Assembly (NCBI RefSeq): GCF_028389875.1
Contig: NC_084687.1
Coordinates: 5,678,157 to 5,742,156 of the forward strand
Length of the DNA stretch: 64,000 bases
Reading direction: 5' to 3'
Source of the DNA: Rhea pennata
Lineage: Eukaryota; Chordata; Aves; Rheiformes; Rheidae
Shown: positions 44,694 through 59,600 of the stretch, one piece after another
How the letters are laid out: every line of letters starts with the position of its first letter
Numbering within the stretch: position 1 is the first letter of the stretch
Translations under genes and position numbers: made by a program
Notes under the pieces: generated by a model
The model's database searches: none
Told to the model about the DNA's origin: nothing
What the model saw: the letters and a program-made list of their open reading frames with translations, nothing else

Positions 44694-47600
44694 CTGAAAG
44701 TCAGAAAGAAAAGAATCAAATCAGCCATGAATCCAGACCTCCTCAATCCCAGTCCTCAAGGTGCATCACATTGGTGCAATTCCAGCTGAGGAGGCCAGTT
44801 TGGCCAGTTTTCAGAGATGCAGAACCTCAATCCAGCCAGCAGCTCCATTGCTAGGTCAGAGAACCTTGCTGAGCACTACAATCCAGGCATTTATTGCAGG
44901 CTGCATCCTAAAAGCAACGGATGTACAGCATGATGATGAACTTGCAAATTTCAGTGGGCCCCATGGCATGTGAAACCCCTCCATGTCTTTGAAAGACTCT
45001 CCTCCCCAACTACCACCCTCAGCTTCACGTCACCGTTAAATTTAGGCTTAGACAAGGAACTCAGCATGCTGGCACCCAAACCCTCCAGCATCTAAATTTG
45101 GCATCTCTGTTTCCAAATCGAACTCCAACATGCTTGAAGAGACACGGGGCTAAAGAGGGGATTCAGAAGTGTGGAGGAAACTTGGGAAAGGGACAGCAAC
45201 ATCTGGCTTCCAGGAATAAAAGAACAACTTCCCAGCAGCTGAAACCACCAGAGTGTGATGATCGTCCCCACCTGTTTCAATACAATGAGGAGATCCGTAA
45301 CAATGTTTAATCAAAGACAAAAGAAATCCACATCCAGTCCTCAGACCCCTCAAGCCTTTGGTCTGAGACAAGCATTTGAAGTGACCAGCAGGACTTTTGC
45401 TGCTAATGGCTCTGTTGGTTCCAGGGCTGGGAAGGCCACGCTTGGGACAGCAGCAGCCAGTGCACTGCAGTTCCTTTGCAACCAGTTCCCCTGCCAGCGC
45501 TCCCAAGCCTGCAGGCTGCTCACTATAGCGGCTTTGCAGAATGGCTGTGAGCGGAAGCCTCCTCTAAATGCCCAAACACCAAGCAGGAGTTCACAACCTA
45601 AATTTAGCCTCCTAGATGACAGCACTCTGCTTTTGCCTCTGATGGATGCTCTGACTCATTTCCTCAAGCTCGCTTCAGATGTTGATTTTAGGGGACACTG
45701 AAACAAGCCACAGCTTCCACAAGCAGAAGGGGTGGGGAGTAGGGGGAAGCGTAGCTGGGCTTAGCAGGAAACTCCCTAACCAGTGTTTCTCCCTTCCCTC
45801 TGGCACAGGCAGACTCAGGCAAGTGGCTGCTGAGCTTTTGCAGATGCATACCCTGGTCCATGCAAGTCCCTCAGAACAGTCACTACTACAGGTTCACACA
45901 GCCTCTGTGAGGAGACTGGGAGCGCTGCATTAGCAGAGCTGCCAGGTCTCTACCCACCCAGGAGAGGCAGGGAACAGGCAGGAAGAGCCCTATGAGGCAC
46001 TGGCTCCCTGCAAATTCCAGATCTTGTTTTTTTCATCAGTAGTTTTAAAATAGCTATTAACACATAAAAGAGAATTGACTTTTGCTATCAGAGGACTTTA
46101 GAAAGACCAAAGATAGATTCAAAATTTGTCAAGAACACGAGGAAGGATGAATTAAGTTGTATGTACAGGTATCAAAGAAAGATTTGTTTAATTTGACACC
46201 TGTTCCTTTGACAACTACAACCTACTGGGACTACCTCTCCCCAGCACATAAACCTTCTACATAGGGAACATCGCTGTGACCTCAGCAATCTGTCTACAAC
46301 TTAACTGGGGGAACAGCTTCCCACCGTTCATGCCCCCTTATTCCAGTCTGAGGGGCGTTACAGCCCCAGAAAGACTCCAGCGAGGTCTGGTGCTTACCTG
46401 CAGAAGTGCAGCTGTCATGTAGAAGAGTATGAAAATCAAAGTGAGTGTAGTGTGTCCACCTCGCATGGAGCTTATGGTGTAAAGAAAAACCAAGTGTCCA
46501 GGCACTACCAGAAGAAAGAGCACACGAGCAGAGCGGGAATTCACATCTGTTAGGAAAAGAAGAAGGAATTAAAGGTTTAAAGATGCCCAAACACACAGCA
46601 ACTCTGCAGACCACTTCCTGGGCACCAGGTGACAAGGCAGCAGACTGCGGTCAAATCAAAACCAGGCATCAGCACACTGGACCCTCACCCCCCCCCACTC
46701 CCCCAGAGGTGAGCTGGAAGGTGGTACCTTGAAAAACAGGCATCAGAAATGCCCAAGGACACATTGCACTGACAACACTCAGTACAGAGCTTTCAAGAAC
46801 TTCCTCAGAAGGGCTGAATTTTCTCAGAGCAAATAAAGCAGGGAGGTCTGTCTGTACCTTGTCTGGTGATCAGTTTACTGACAGCTCTCAGATCATCATC
46901 TCTCTGTTACCCCCCCTGCTCCTCAAATGCAAATACCTAATGGCTGATACATGTGAACAGAGCCAGATGTGGTCCCTTTCCAGGGACAGCCTTTCCCTGA
47001 AGGCCCTAGGCTACAAGTTATCAGGCCTTCTCTAGGTAATTGAGAGAGTAATCTCTGCTCCTGCTCTGTGCTGGAATACAAGTTTGGGCTATTCTGTCAC
47101 ACGACTGCTAAATAACAGAGCCATTAAAAAGCCTTCATCAGTGAAAACTTCCTGCAGCTCTACAGGCCCAGCAGAAATGCAACATTCAAGCAGCCTCAGG
47201 GCAGGTTTTAGTGTTCCAGACACATCTGGAAAAGATTTAGAGGGTGGAGGATTTACAGCATTAGACAGAGCATGGGACTTCTGCTCCATGTTTTCCTAAT
47301 CCAATAGGTTATGTCCTCTCGCATAGCAGCTTTGCCCAACCTTACTGATTATACGATTCTAAAGGTCTGACTGTCTCTAGAGGGCAGGCCAGCCTAGGCC
47401 AGGCCAGAAAACTAGCTGCATCCATGATTTGACAGCTGCCTCTGAGCAGACTTCAGTCACTATTTCTGTTGACAGTGTTCCCGTGACTGCCACAGACACA
47501 TGTTTATCCAGCCATTTGCAGCAGCTGGTGCTGGCAGAACAAAATATATTTCATCTCCCCACTTGAATACCTGAGCTGAAGAAAGTGCTGCAAGGACTGG

Positions 47601-50600
47601 GGCACTTGCGAGGGGCTGTTTCGGAGCTCTCTCCAGGCATCCCACTCATGTGCAGGTAAGTGGAGATCCGACTAGCCTGCACAGCTACCAGATTGCCACC
47701 CACGCCTGCAGATAAGGAGAGAGCAGTAAGATAAATGTCTAAAACACGCTCAAAAAAGGAGCCATTTTCAAAGGCCAACAGACCTGGACCTGCTAGATGC
47801 TGGAATCACACAGGACCGTATTTTTGACCCAAATTGCACTTTTGCAGGATGTAAATGGTCAAGACAAAGCACTACAGTGTCCTCCTATGCCTCTTAACAG
47901 AATAGACGCAATTCTATTTCTGCAGTTTTGATTGGAAGAAATATGTGGAAAAAAAATCAAAAAATCAACCAAACAAAAAGCCCACCTGAGTCAGCCACCA
48001 AAACAGACACAAGAAGTCTGAAGCTACTTTTTTGTATGATGTGTAATGAAATTGTGGAATTAACTCAATTTATTGAAAGGCTGCCAATGCAGAAAGGTGG
48101 TTCGCTTGTCCATTAGGCAGAAAGGAATTTCAAAGCTTTATACCAGAAGCAACTAAATTTAAATGACTTTGTGTTGCAAATCTAGATCTTTATGTCACCA
48201 GGTGCCACAAGACATAACTCTCAGAAGATGGAGGTCTTTCTCCAGTCAGAAGGAATCAGGAGATGAAGACTATTCTCAGGCACCATCACCCTGGCAAGGT
48301 TAGACAGGAAAAGCCTACGAGTGAGTCCCACAGCATCTGCATGATCCTGGCCCAGCAGCCAGGCTGGTCTGCCTTTCCCCACAGCTCAGATTTGAATTAC
48401 TCAGTAGCTCCCATGCTAGTAGGCTCCCTGCTGGCTTCCTATCCTGGGCTATGTTACATGCCTCACTATGCAGTTCCCAAATCATAGATCAAGCTCAGAT
48501 AGCCTAAAGGACAGATTCACCAAGAACAAACTAAGGAAAATATTCCAAAGTACACGAGGTCCTGGGATTTGGAAAGCGTATCTTCTCGGCAATAATCTCC
48601 CAGGCCAATTAACCCCTCTGGTGAAAGGCTGGCACCAGGGGGAGCCACAGTGCTGTAAAGCTCCAGGCTAAGACCACGTCTCACTAATGATCAAAGACAA
48701 TCGGGCTCCTAATCCCATCTGAAATAAAGCTCACAGGACAAGTTCACTCTGTCTGCCAAGAACCTCCAAAAGCTGGAATAACAGAGTGGAAAGAACTTAC
48801 CATTAATAACTGGTGTGAACACAGCTATCCCAGCAAAGTTTGGATCTGAAACCGTTCTGTCCAAAATTAATCCACCAACACTGCAGGGGAAAGATTGAAG
48901 AGTTCAGTGAAATAACTCATTAGTAACTCTTTGTTCAGACAAAGCACTACACCATGAAGGTATTCACTGCTGCTGTGTGCACACAGGTGATCTATACACT
49001 TATTAACATGCACCTGCACTTGTGGTTGTCGCACATGATTTTAGGTCTCACAGCTGGGGCATATTCCTGGAGCTCCTATTACATGGTAACAGAAGACAGT
49101 TTCAGCAGGAGCTATTCCCATTGCTGCCAGAAAGACCAAAGACTAAATCCCTCAACATGTACTTTATTGCAACACAATTATCAGAATTATCTGAATTATC
49201 AGACTTTCCATCTCCTGGCAGAGTGAACTGTAGAAGAGGGAGAATGTTTGGCCCTCTCTCTTGTCCAGAGTCCATCAAGGGCTAAGAGCTTGAAAGAGTT
49301 GAGAGGGAAAGGTGCTCTTTTTGTCTGAGAACTCTTCCATGCCTTCCTACCTGCTGATAGCCATTGCGATAATGACTGGTTCCCAACCAGAGTACAGCAC
49401 TTCTCGAGTGGCTGCATTCTTCTTGGCAATGATGATCCAGATGGGCAGCAGAGCTATGAAGAAGGCGCACACTAAAGGATTCACATATGCTTTGCTCTCT
49501 GAGGGGAAAACAAGGAGAGGCAACATGTCAAGGAGACAGCCTGCTGCAGAGGGGCAAGGCTAGCTGAGCTCAACAGTCCTGCCTTCAAATTGCCTTCATC
49601 CCTAGAACCAAGGGAAACACTAGCAGGGACAGGCAAACTAGACTAGGCCATCCTCAATCCTGGGAGACGTGGCATTTCCTTCTCCTAATGCACTCTCAGA
49701 GGCTTTATCAACAGCTCTGAGTGAAATGTCCTCTTCAGTTACTAACTGTTCATTCTGACCTTCTGCTCCTGGGCAAGATCTCCCAGTCTAGCTTCACCAT
49801 GGGCTGAACCTGGCTGAGTCCTATCTTCTGTAGCCTGACCACTGGGGAAGGAAGGCAGAAGGGAGGGAGGAGAAAAGTGGAGTCTACAGCTGCAGCTCTG
49901 CACCGAGGAACTCCCCCAGCTGATGATTACAGCAAAAAGGACTGAAGGCTGCCTTTCCCCACTGCTTTAGCCGTGAGATCAAACCTCTAACACTTGGAAG
50001 GAGGCAAACCTCTCCCTTACCACTTTACCTGTTAAGAAGGATGTATGCAAATCACTGCCAAAACTGTCTGCAGTTACAAGTCAATAAGAAGGTCCATTTC
50101 CTCCCCTCACCACTTCTGACTAGGTCTTGCTAACTGAGATAGTTTCCAGGCCAGGCATCCTATATATACCCCGAGAACAGTAAGGATAAGAGAACAGGGT
50201 GAGGCGTGAGGGAGATGTTGCAGCACATGGAAGGAACAGGGAGAGATAAAAGCCTTTTGTTGCTCCTCACCCAGCTCTTTGTATAAGCCCCAGCTGATTC
50301 CTGAAAGCAGAGCCAGGGTGATAAGGTCCCCCAGGCTGGCAGCAATTGGTGTGGCTACATTATCAGGATTGATTCCCATCTTCCTGGATCCAATGATGAC
50401 CCCAATCATGATCATGCCTACAGCCAAAAAGAGGAAGAAAACAGGATGAGGCCAAGGAGAGACAAACAGTTTAGGAGGAGGTGCACAGAGGATGTGCAGG
50501 GTCTCTCTCTTACCCAGAACAAGGGAAGCAATGAAAGCAGTAGCCACGCTGCTGGCACAAAGCAGGACAGCATGGTCAATGCTGAAGTGGCCATCAGGGA

Positions 50601-53600
50601 TCCATCCAAATATCACTGCTGCGATTGAGGCTAGGAAGCCAACCACAGTAGCCTGAACCTGAAAACAGAAGAATTAGGCAGTCACAAAGAAGACAGAGCA
50701 AAATGGGCCCAAGATGGGGAAAGAAGGGAACACCACTCAGGGTATGATCCTGGTGGATTGACATCTGGCAGGGAGACACTGAATCTCACCTATGGGATGA
50801 ATTTTTATGGGAAGATGATTGTGGGACAAGAAGTTTTTCTCCCTAGTAGTCACGCAATAACAAAACCCAGGTATTTAAGCCTTTTGACACTCTTCACCAT
50901 GGGACTCTCACAACCCACTGGTATTCCCACTTTTTTTCTCCTTTCACATTTTCTTACCTGTATCAGAGCCATGTTCCCTGTTATCATCCTCCAGAGCTCT
51001 TTTGGTGTGTCCATTTGGCCAATATTAGCCTGCAAGAAGATACCATAATGTCATTACATACTTAAAAGATTGATGTAATTTTGCACATATTAACAGTCAA
51101 ATTCCTGCCTTCCACCAATGCAAGTCTGTACTGGAGACAGGAGAGAATAATACCCTCAAATTCTCAGCACTTATGGAAGAACATTTCGGTAGAAGAGATG
51201 TGCGTGTATACTCAGGGCACAGCTCTGTAATCTCTTCACAATCTGTGACGTGGTTCTGTGAATGTCATTTGGGCAACATACCCTGAGTGCAAGTGGCAGG
51301 ACAGCAGATCACCAGACAGGATCCCTCTCCTGCAGCTGAATGGGAAGCAGCCATAATCTTGCAAAGGCAAGAAGATATTCTTTGTCCTCATGCACAGTCA
51401 TGCACTGCTGCTTATTTACTCATTGACTTCACTTCACTGATGATCAAGTCAAACCTGGCTCAGGCCCAGTTGCGTCATGCTGCTCCCTGGGTCAGCCAGG
51501 AGGGAAACAGGGGAGGCAGAGAGTCTCAGGTCAGCTATCTGTGTGCCCTCAGCCCCGGTACAGAGCAAGGCCAGAGTGACATCACATGGGCAGTGGGAGC
51601 TGGCAACAAGAACTACCGTTTCAGATAAAAGTTGAGTAAACAAAGCTAATGCCACGTAGAGACCTACTGAGTAGCAGGAAGCAGCCATGGCACACAGGTC
51701 ATCTGGCATCACGAAAACTGCAGGAGATGCTAATCAGACTAACCAGAACAGATGGAAAGTTACTTTAATTTCTTGGCATACAACCGACTCCCCCCCCAGT
51801 TGAATCACTGCAAGTTGCTGGTTATCATGCAGCATAAGGGTTCTGCTCTTCTCCAGCCATTTCTAAGTCTTTAGGAAAACCTGGAGAGAATGGATAGGCA
51901 GAGATAGAAGACTGGATACAATCTTATAGTATTAGAAGTTCATGAACATGAAGAAACAGCAAGCTTGTCACCATGAAATCATAAGGGAGAGGCTCAAGAA
52001 AACTGAGTCACTGGCTGACAGTGCCAAACTCTCACCTCACCTATCCCCTTCTTCAAACCCATCAGCTAAACAATATAGTAGTAATTTCTGCCTCTCAGGT
52101 TTCTTTTCTGATCTCTGCAAAAACAGAAGTACAAATTGTACCGATTTATTGTACAAATAGCAATAAATCAGTCCATCTGTGTTCCTTAGTGCACATGCAT
52201 TTGAGAGAACTGCCCAGCCACTTCAGTGAGCATTGAAATGCACCCATCTCCAGGCTGAATTTTTCTGGTAAGTTTAGCAGGGAGGAGGAAGGAATGGGGG
52301 AAGACGAACAAAAAGTTGACTGTAGAGTAGCATTCAGTACATTCATCACAGGAACTTGAGCTCCATATGAAACCTGACCTTAAAATTCTTGCCACATGGC
52401 AATTAGGTTGGGATTAACATAATCTAGCTGTAGTCACTGGCAACAAGATTTTAATCCTTTAACTAATGGGAGAGTTTTGCTTCTTAACTGTGAAAAGAAC
52501 TTTTGAGGTGCCTTAATGTGGCACTAATTAGAAACCCACAGTCCAAGAAACCATTCCAGGCTGCCTTCCTGTGGAAAGGACACAAGAACCACATCGCAAA
52601 GCACTGCTGAGAGAAGGGCTCGCTCCTCACATTTGTGTGTGTTCCTCATGCCGATGAAAAAAATGGACAAGGAGAAAAATGAAAACCAAAGAGGTTGTCT
52701 TATCCCACCAGGCACAGATACAAAGAAGTAGTGTGCAAGGCTAGAGAGCAACCCAGGAAGAGGATGCATAGCCTTCCTTCCCATCGGAAAGCAAAGTAGG
52801 GGACTTGTACAAGCACTGCCTGGTTGATGGCCAAGCTAACATCGCCCCACAGCAGTCAGCTCAGGGGCAGTAGGAGGCACCACGAGACCAGGCTGGCGCA
52901 AGTGTGGCAGCCATTCAGCAGGGACGGGCAGGCGAGCCAGACTGGTGCTCTCTGTGCCAGCATCCTAGTGACCCTGCTGCAGCCACCAGAGCAGATAGGA
53001 GAAAGTTTTGCATTCCTGAGACTTTCTGCAGAGTCAAGACAGTCTCATTTCTCTGCCAAGCCTGCCACAGCAATGCTCTGTGCCAGCCCCATGAGGGACG
53101 AGGATGGTGAAAACAGAGGTCACAGCAGTACCATGCTGCCTTTGTCCCAGGAGAGCCAAGCACTGACTTGGATAAGCCCATGCTTAGAAAGTGCAAGCTG
53201 GCCAGAAACAAGCCAAGGCCAAGAGGGAGAGTGTCCTGTGTCTGGGACCATGAGGATCCTGACATGATCTGAACAATAGGGAATGAACAAAACAAAGAGA
53301 TTTGTTTCTGTGAATGAAGGGGCAAACAAAGCTAGGCCTGCAACACAAGCTGCAGAGCTCAGCCTCCGTCCCTGCAAGCCCTGGCACAGGAGCACAGCAG
53401 GGCCAGGTGCAGCACGAGGCTTCCCGGCAGCTTCGCTCTCCCCAGCAGTGCCTAGAGGAAAGGAGAGGACCAGAGCATGGAGGAGAAGCACTCACAGCCC
53501 ATGCTCACCTACAGGCAGAGCTGAGCTTAGCTTCTGCCAAGTAATGCTGGCACGGTCATGCCCCAGGCAGCTCAATGCCCAGCTTCTGCAGAGAGCAGCA

Positions 53601-56600
53601 GCAGAGCAAGGGCTGAATCCAGGATAGGGTGTGTGTGTTTGCGTGCGTGCGTGTAGGGGGTGGTGCGTGAAGGGGGTGTGTGCATGGGGGAGCCCACAGT
53701 TAGAAAACACTGCTTGCCTCCCTGCTCCCCAGAGATTGCAGAGCCATTCTCAGACTCTGAGCAGGGAGGACACTAGTCCTCTCCTGTAACCAGTACTCTC
53801 CTATGTGCCACTGGTTCAGTGGATTAGGGCAGCATCCCTTAGGATACCTAAAGGGAGCCACAGCATGAAGCACAAGGGGGGCTGCAGGAGACAAAAGGTG
53901 GATTAACCGCTCGAAGTGTCATTTCTGCTGCCTTCCAGAAATGCACAGGAACCCTGGCCTCAGGCCTACAAGAAACTACCAGTAAAAAAGAGCCAGAGCT
54001 GGCATCACCCCATTGCTTAAGATGGAAGGATGCGAGAGGATCCAGGAGATTGGATGTAGAGAGACTTTCAACTCTTTTCTTTCTGCTGCAGCAATCCACA
54101 AGAGAAAGGTTGAGAGGAAATACTACACAACTCTCTGCTAGCTGTGCTGCTGCTACCACCCAGACAGACCACTCTGCATCCCAGTGAACACCTCCCGAGC
54201 AGCGCTCTCAGGCCCATGCAGGTCAGCTCCTCTGCTCTCTCAGTGCCAAGTCTGCGCTGCTTGCTGCAAAGGCTGTTTCTCCCAGTAAGTCACTGCACAG
54301 TGCCAGCAGAGTTTAAAGCTTGGCAGCAGGCAGCCAACACCCTGCAGATGCAAGATTCAAAGCTATACTCCCATCATGGGATGCCCGATGAAATGTGGAA
54401 ACATGAGGCATTCACTTGCTATCATGCTCAAGATGAAGGTGCTTTACAGAAGGAAGGATTATTTATTATTGTGCCTGTTAGGAGAGGTTGCCAGTCTCTC
54501 TCTAGCCCTGCTTAGCTACCAAGACAAACTGCTGTGTTGTGGCAGGAGTGTTTAAACACAAAGCAATTCATTTACAGCTGGACTAACACAATGTTCTAGG
54601 AAACTAACAGAGCCTGTCCCCATCTCTCACAAGGAGCTCACTGTTTCATAGGAAAGAGTGACACTTCTAGAAAGAGCAATGCCTGGCCATGCCTCTCCAT
54701 CAACTTCAAGAGGCTGTCAATCCACCTAACAGACAGGCAAACTCACCTCCATTTTAGCCTCTGCAGTACAATTCTCTCCAAGCTTTCTTATTTCTTACCT
54801 GAACTGAACCTGGCTTGTTTTAACCTGCTTTGAACACTTTGATGGCATGCCTGTGCCCAGCTTCCTCACAAACAAAGATAGATCCAAATACTAAACTGCC
54901 AAATCCTTCTCATGCACCATGCCTCCAGGACCATGAGCAGTCATGGCAAGGAAATGAACCTTCAGCAAAGCTTAGGGACTACTGAGCCTTTAAACCTGAT
55001 CAGTCAAACAAGATGAAGGCACCTTGCAGGAATGCCAAATGCTAAGCTCTCTTTTTCATGGCCACTGCCTTCGCAGGCTCACACACACAAAGGCGGCTTT
55101 GCTCGTCTGCCCAGTCACCACACATACATATGCCTTCCTCCCCTGCAACATCCAAAACCAGAAATCAGGTATCTTGTTCTCTTCCCCAACCTGCCCTGGA
55201 TACTCACAGCTGTAGACAGGCGAGATGCCAGAGTCATCTCCAGGTTCCCCTTCAGGCCCAGTAGTGCAGGTACCAGGATAAACACCTCAGTCACATATTT
55301 GAAGACATCCCAATGCTGCAAAGTGAAAAACAAAAACAAAAAAAAAAGTAAAAGAAAAAACAAGAACACACACACGTGGCTGTTAGACACCTTTGCTTGG
55401 AATTGAGCATCATTTACTTCACTGCTTTTGTAATCTGGCACTGCCTATGTGGCCCTGAACAGATTACCCAACTCTGCTTCCAGTTCGAGTGCCACACTTA
55501 GAGCTTTCCCGTATTTTTAATGTTTTTGACATTTGGAGGACAAAATAGGGAGTAATGAAGGAAGTTTGCTCAATATTTGCACTTTTGGTATAATGAAGCA
55601 TTGAAGCTTAGTCAGTCTGAGCCTATAGCTATTTCCTACATGTGTGTTTTACAAATGCCTTCTAGAGTAAGGCCCTCCTGTCTCCTGATGCTGCCAGCTC
55701 CAAAAGGCAGCCCACCCTGGTCTCTGTTCTCCCTTAACTCACAGAGGACGCACGCACGTCCTCCCTCCCCACGGCACCTACACTGCTCAGGTATGTACTA
55801 CCTATTCTGGGTCTAGAGACAGGGCAGTTGCCCTGGGCATGAGGCAGAACAGACAGCCACAGTTATTTAGGAAAGAACTGAAGAGTAATTGTAGGGTAAG
55901 CAGTCTCACAGCAAAGCTGCTAGCTTCTGGGAAAACATAAAACCACCCCCAAGAAACCTCACAACTGCATAAGCCTCCTTGCCTGATTCTTTATTTTCAA
56001 GGGTGTTTTGCAAGAAGTCCAAAATAACTCCTCTGCTTCCCGCATTGCCCTAACTACCACTCTTTAAAGGAAACCAAGCACCGCTGGAATCATGCTTTCA
56101 GAAGCTGGCTCTTACTCCAAATGCCTTAACAGTCATGGCTTTCGCTGCTTTCTTCATGCTAACAGCATTACCTGCAACAGGCTCCATCCCTTGCAGCGCT
56201 CTCCTGGGCCCAGTACTGGACTGCCAGAGGCTAACTAACCAACAGGATGCGTATTTCTTTCTAGGACAAGGAGTGCAATCAGCCAACACCTTACAGCAAA
56301 CAAAGCTCTTTCTACCTGCATGAGTAATACCTTCCTGTGGAGAAGGACTTCAGTTATTTTTGTTTATTTTTCCACTCCTTGTTCTGTTTGCCTTCAGCAC
56401 TGGGACAACAAGAGCCAGCCAATTCCAGTTTCCTGCCAGCTCCTTTGCAACATAGTATTCAAATTGCATTCAGTAGAACAGCTGTTTGAGAACAACTCTG
56501 ATCACCAGAGGCATGTAAGTGCTTAATATGGATGAACTGAAAGTCCTGGGACCATTTTTCCCCTCAAAGGGAAAAGCTGTTCTCTAGTCACTTCATGAAA

Positions 56601-59600
56601 ATCTCTTAACATTTCCACCAGCTTGGTAACACAAGCTAGCAGTGCTCTCCACCCCGCAGGTGCGTGGATGAAAGCCGTTCAGCTATTTCAGGCATACCCA
56701 CAAGCCTCTCACTGCCCAAGGACAAGGTTGCTGAGGTCACCCAGTCTCCAGACTCTCATCTCTCCTCGCCATCCAATGAGCAATCCTCTCCCAACTGCTG
56801 TGATGGACAGTATCGAGGAAAAAAGCCTTAGCCCAGGCAGCCAGCCTGCTCAGACCACCTAACACACAGCTTGCCTCAGCTCCTGACTCGGGAGACCTTT
56901 GCGTTATTGCCAGAGGCGCTCTGAAAGGATTCAGCTCTACTAAAGGTCTGAACAAGCAGTGCAGAGGGTGTCTGATTTCAGCATCTGCTGCAGAGGGGAG
57001 TAAGAGAAGGAAGTAGGAGGTAGCAGGGAGAATCAGTCCTGCCCTCTGAAGTATTTTGTTTGACATAGCAGCACATCAGGCTGTGCTTCCTTTAAGGTCA
57101 CATCTACGAACAGGCGAGCTCTGCTCTCCGTCGTCTCTATTTTTAGGTAGGCCTAGCAGGCATTATGATCATTCTGCTGCCTGCTGTACTGGTGAATCCT
57201 TTGCCAGGACTTCCCTTAGCAATATCCAGAATTTGATCACCCAGCGACATGCTTCCACTCCCCAGCAGAACAAGGTGGGTGCCACCAGAATCACTTCATG
57301 AAAGGAACATTGTTGTTAGTCTGACCATAGGCTGGAGGCATTCGGTGAGTCTCCTGGTTCTTCCTGCTTCAAGAGATGTGGTAGAGAAAGGATCACGCAA
57401 CAGCTAACAGAAAACTGCAGTCCTCCCTCACCTTGCTTGTCCTAACCCTGGCTTTTTAAATTAACCTTTAAAGGAGTCTGCACTGCACTGCAAGCTGGTA
57501 CCAGAAGCTGCTGTAACTGGAGCCTGCTGCAACAGCTCCCTGAGCAAGACAGTGGTGTTCCTAGAGAAGGGGGGGGGGGGAACTCGCCATCTTGGGGAGG
57601 GAAAAACAAGAAGATTTCTGCAGACATCAGCAGCTTGCTCACTGCAAAGAGCAGGACCTATGGGCCCCTGCCAACTTTCTTAATATAAGATGTTATACAA
57701 CACTGGTTTATGGGCATTTAGGTCATCTCGAAGGCCTTCCCGGTTCCTGCAGAGAACAAAGCGCTCTGCAGAGACGTGTGCCCACTGATGCAGCTCCAAG
57801 GGGAAAACCAGAGCCAGAGTGTTTGGGGAAGACAAAAAAAAAGTGGGGGGGAAGGGGAACCATTGTAAACTTAGATTCAGGACTCTGAGGTGTTCAAATC
57901 CCCTTCCACTTTGTGACAGCCCCTCCAAGAAGCTTGAAGCTGCTTTTGGGAGTGAGGAGGCAGGATCACATAGTAAACAAAATCCTCCAATGCTGTCCAG
58001 TCCCTTCCACACCAAACGGAACTCCCCACGCTGGGGAGAGACGGGCCCTGGCCAGTTTTCAGCAGTGTCCTGGAAGAGAATTCAGGGAGGGACATTTCAT
58101 CTCCAGCACCTCCTCCCTGAACTCTGGGGAGGGAGAGTGGAGAGAAAGTAACAGAGCTAGGTCTCACTTTCTTCAGGGTCACTCGCTACTAAACTGTGGT
58201 CTCTCTGAATGCAGGTCTCCTCAGATGCCAGAGCCACCACAGACCTCAGTCTCTCCCACGCAGCACTGGCACGCGAGACCAGACCTCAGCCTGTCAGAGG
58301 TTCTGGAAGTAGCACCAGGACCCACATTGTGTTTTGCTTTTTTTTTTTTTTTTTTTTTTTTTTCTTCCCAGGCTCACTATGTTTCAGAAGCTTTGCACCT
58401 GCAGACATCTAGGTACTTCCAGGACAACAGCTGTTTCTCAGCCTCTCTCATTTCTCATTTTTGGTCATTACACATGGGGATTAAACCTCACAGATGCAAG
58501 CAGCAGTATGGTTTCACTCAGGTTATAGTGGCACAGTGATTCACAGTAGCTCAGCAGAGGGGAAGGAAGTACTAAGGAGGTTAGAGCTATTTACTGCCTT
58601 GGCGTGAATAGTTTGCATACTGCATGTCTCTCCTCCAAACACCCTGAAAGCAATCTCACCACAAAGAGTCAAGGAACAAGTGGCTTTAACAACAGAATTT
58701 AAGGCCCTGCACTCTCTTGTAGCAAGGGCCAAAATAAACCTGGAAAAAGCCTTGTCTTCAGACATCTAAGCAAGTTTACCAGGGATGTTGCTTCCTCAGC
58801 CTGTGAGTCAGGCTGCTGGCTTTCAGGCCAACAGTAAACAGAGTTACTCCAAGATTTCTTTGCTGCATTCACTCCCTCTACAACCAATACGGTGGCTGCT
58901 GTCGAGGAAGTGAGAGGACAGCAACCCTCAGTGTTAACACCTTCCACAAGAATTACCAGGGCAGTCCACCAGCCCACATTATTCAGCAGGGTTAGGCACC
59001 TTGCCGTGGGTTTGAGCAAACGGTGCTCTGGCCAACAGGACGAAGCGATGGAAAGCAGGCCCAAATCGCTGCAAAGGAGCCCTGCTAAGAAAGGGCTGGG
59101 TGGCCAGCTAGGCTCCAGAGTCAGCACACCCAGCTGGCCCTGCTCCGACCCGCCCCACAAAGGATGGTAACACCAAAGAGAGTCAAGAAGAGGAAATAAG
59201 CAGATCCCTGCTTCATATGAATTATCATCCATCCCATCCAAAGACTCTCCAGGGAGCAGACAAGTCTGGAAAACAATCATCCAGGGCTCTGTTGCACACA
59301 AAAAAGCAGCTGGTACAATCAGATGTCACCTGGCCCAAAGATCTCTCCAATCCCAGAAAGAGCAGAAGCAAATTCCCCTACCGAGAGGTAAATTCATAAG
59401 AATACATTAATAGGACAGCACAGCATAAGCCCAGGGCTGCTTGTTTTCACAGTGGGGAGGCCAATTACAGCTAGCCAATTAGTCCATTTGTTCAAGACAG
59501 GGGAAATTGAGTGTACGCAGCCCTCCATCCATTGCAAACCATGGCTGCTTCCAAAGCCATGGAACTCCTGTTGTCTCCAGTGCAGAAGCTGCCTCTTCTG

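Larger units (their letters stand above)
44694..50957 (-). other. SLC41A1 introns between coding exons 4 and 11
   Basis: Introns at 44694-46397, 46547-47570, 47706-48800, 48881-49350, 49499-50270, 50418-50513 and 50659-50957, all GT-AG. The 96-base intron at 50418-50513 is unusually short. Apart from a C-rich run near 46690 I see nothing else in them. Confidence 0.85.

Noticed and set aside
47330-47365. Possible second CR1 tail (GATTATACGATTCT)
   Set aside because: Lacks the diagnostic GGTCCCTTCCAACC core of CR1; too short to support.
50107-50270. Continuation of the SLC41A1 exon 6 frame past 50271
   Set aside because: A good donor (G|GTGAGG) lies at the point where family similarity stops, and the next conserved exon joins it in frame.
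57913-58539. 208-codon plus-strand frame in SLC41A1 intron
   Set aside because: No recognisable domain, contains a poly-Phe stretch from a T run, overlaps several other open frames, and has no splice or promoter context.
58699-59301. 200-codon minus-strand frame in SLC41A1 intron
   Set aside because: Same strand as SLC41A1 and open, but no family resemblance; Leu/Trp/Ser composition typical of chance translation; not part of the conserved SLC41A1 protein.
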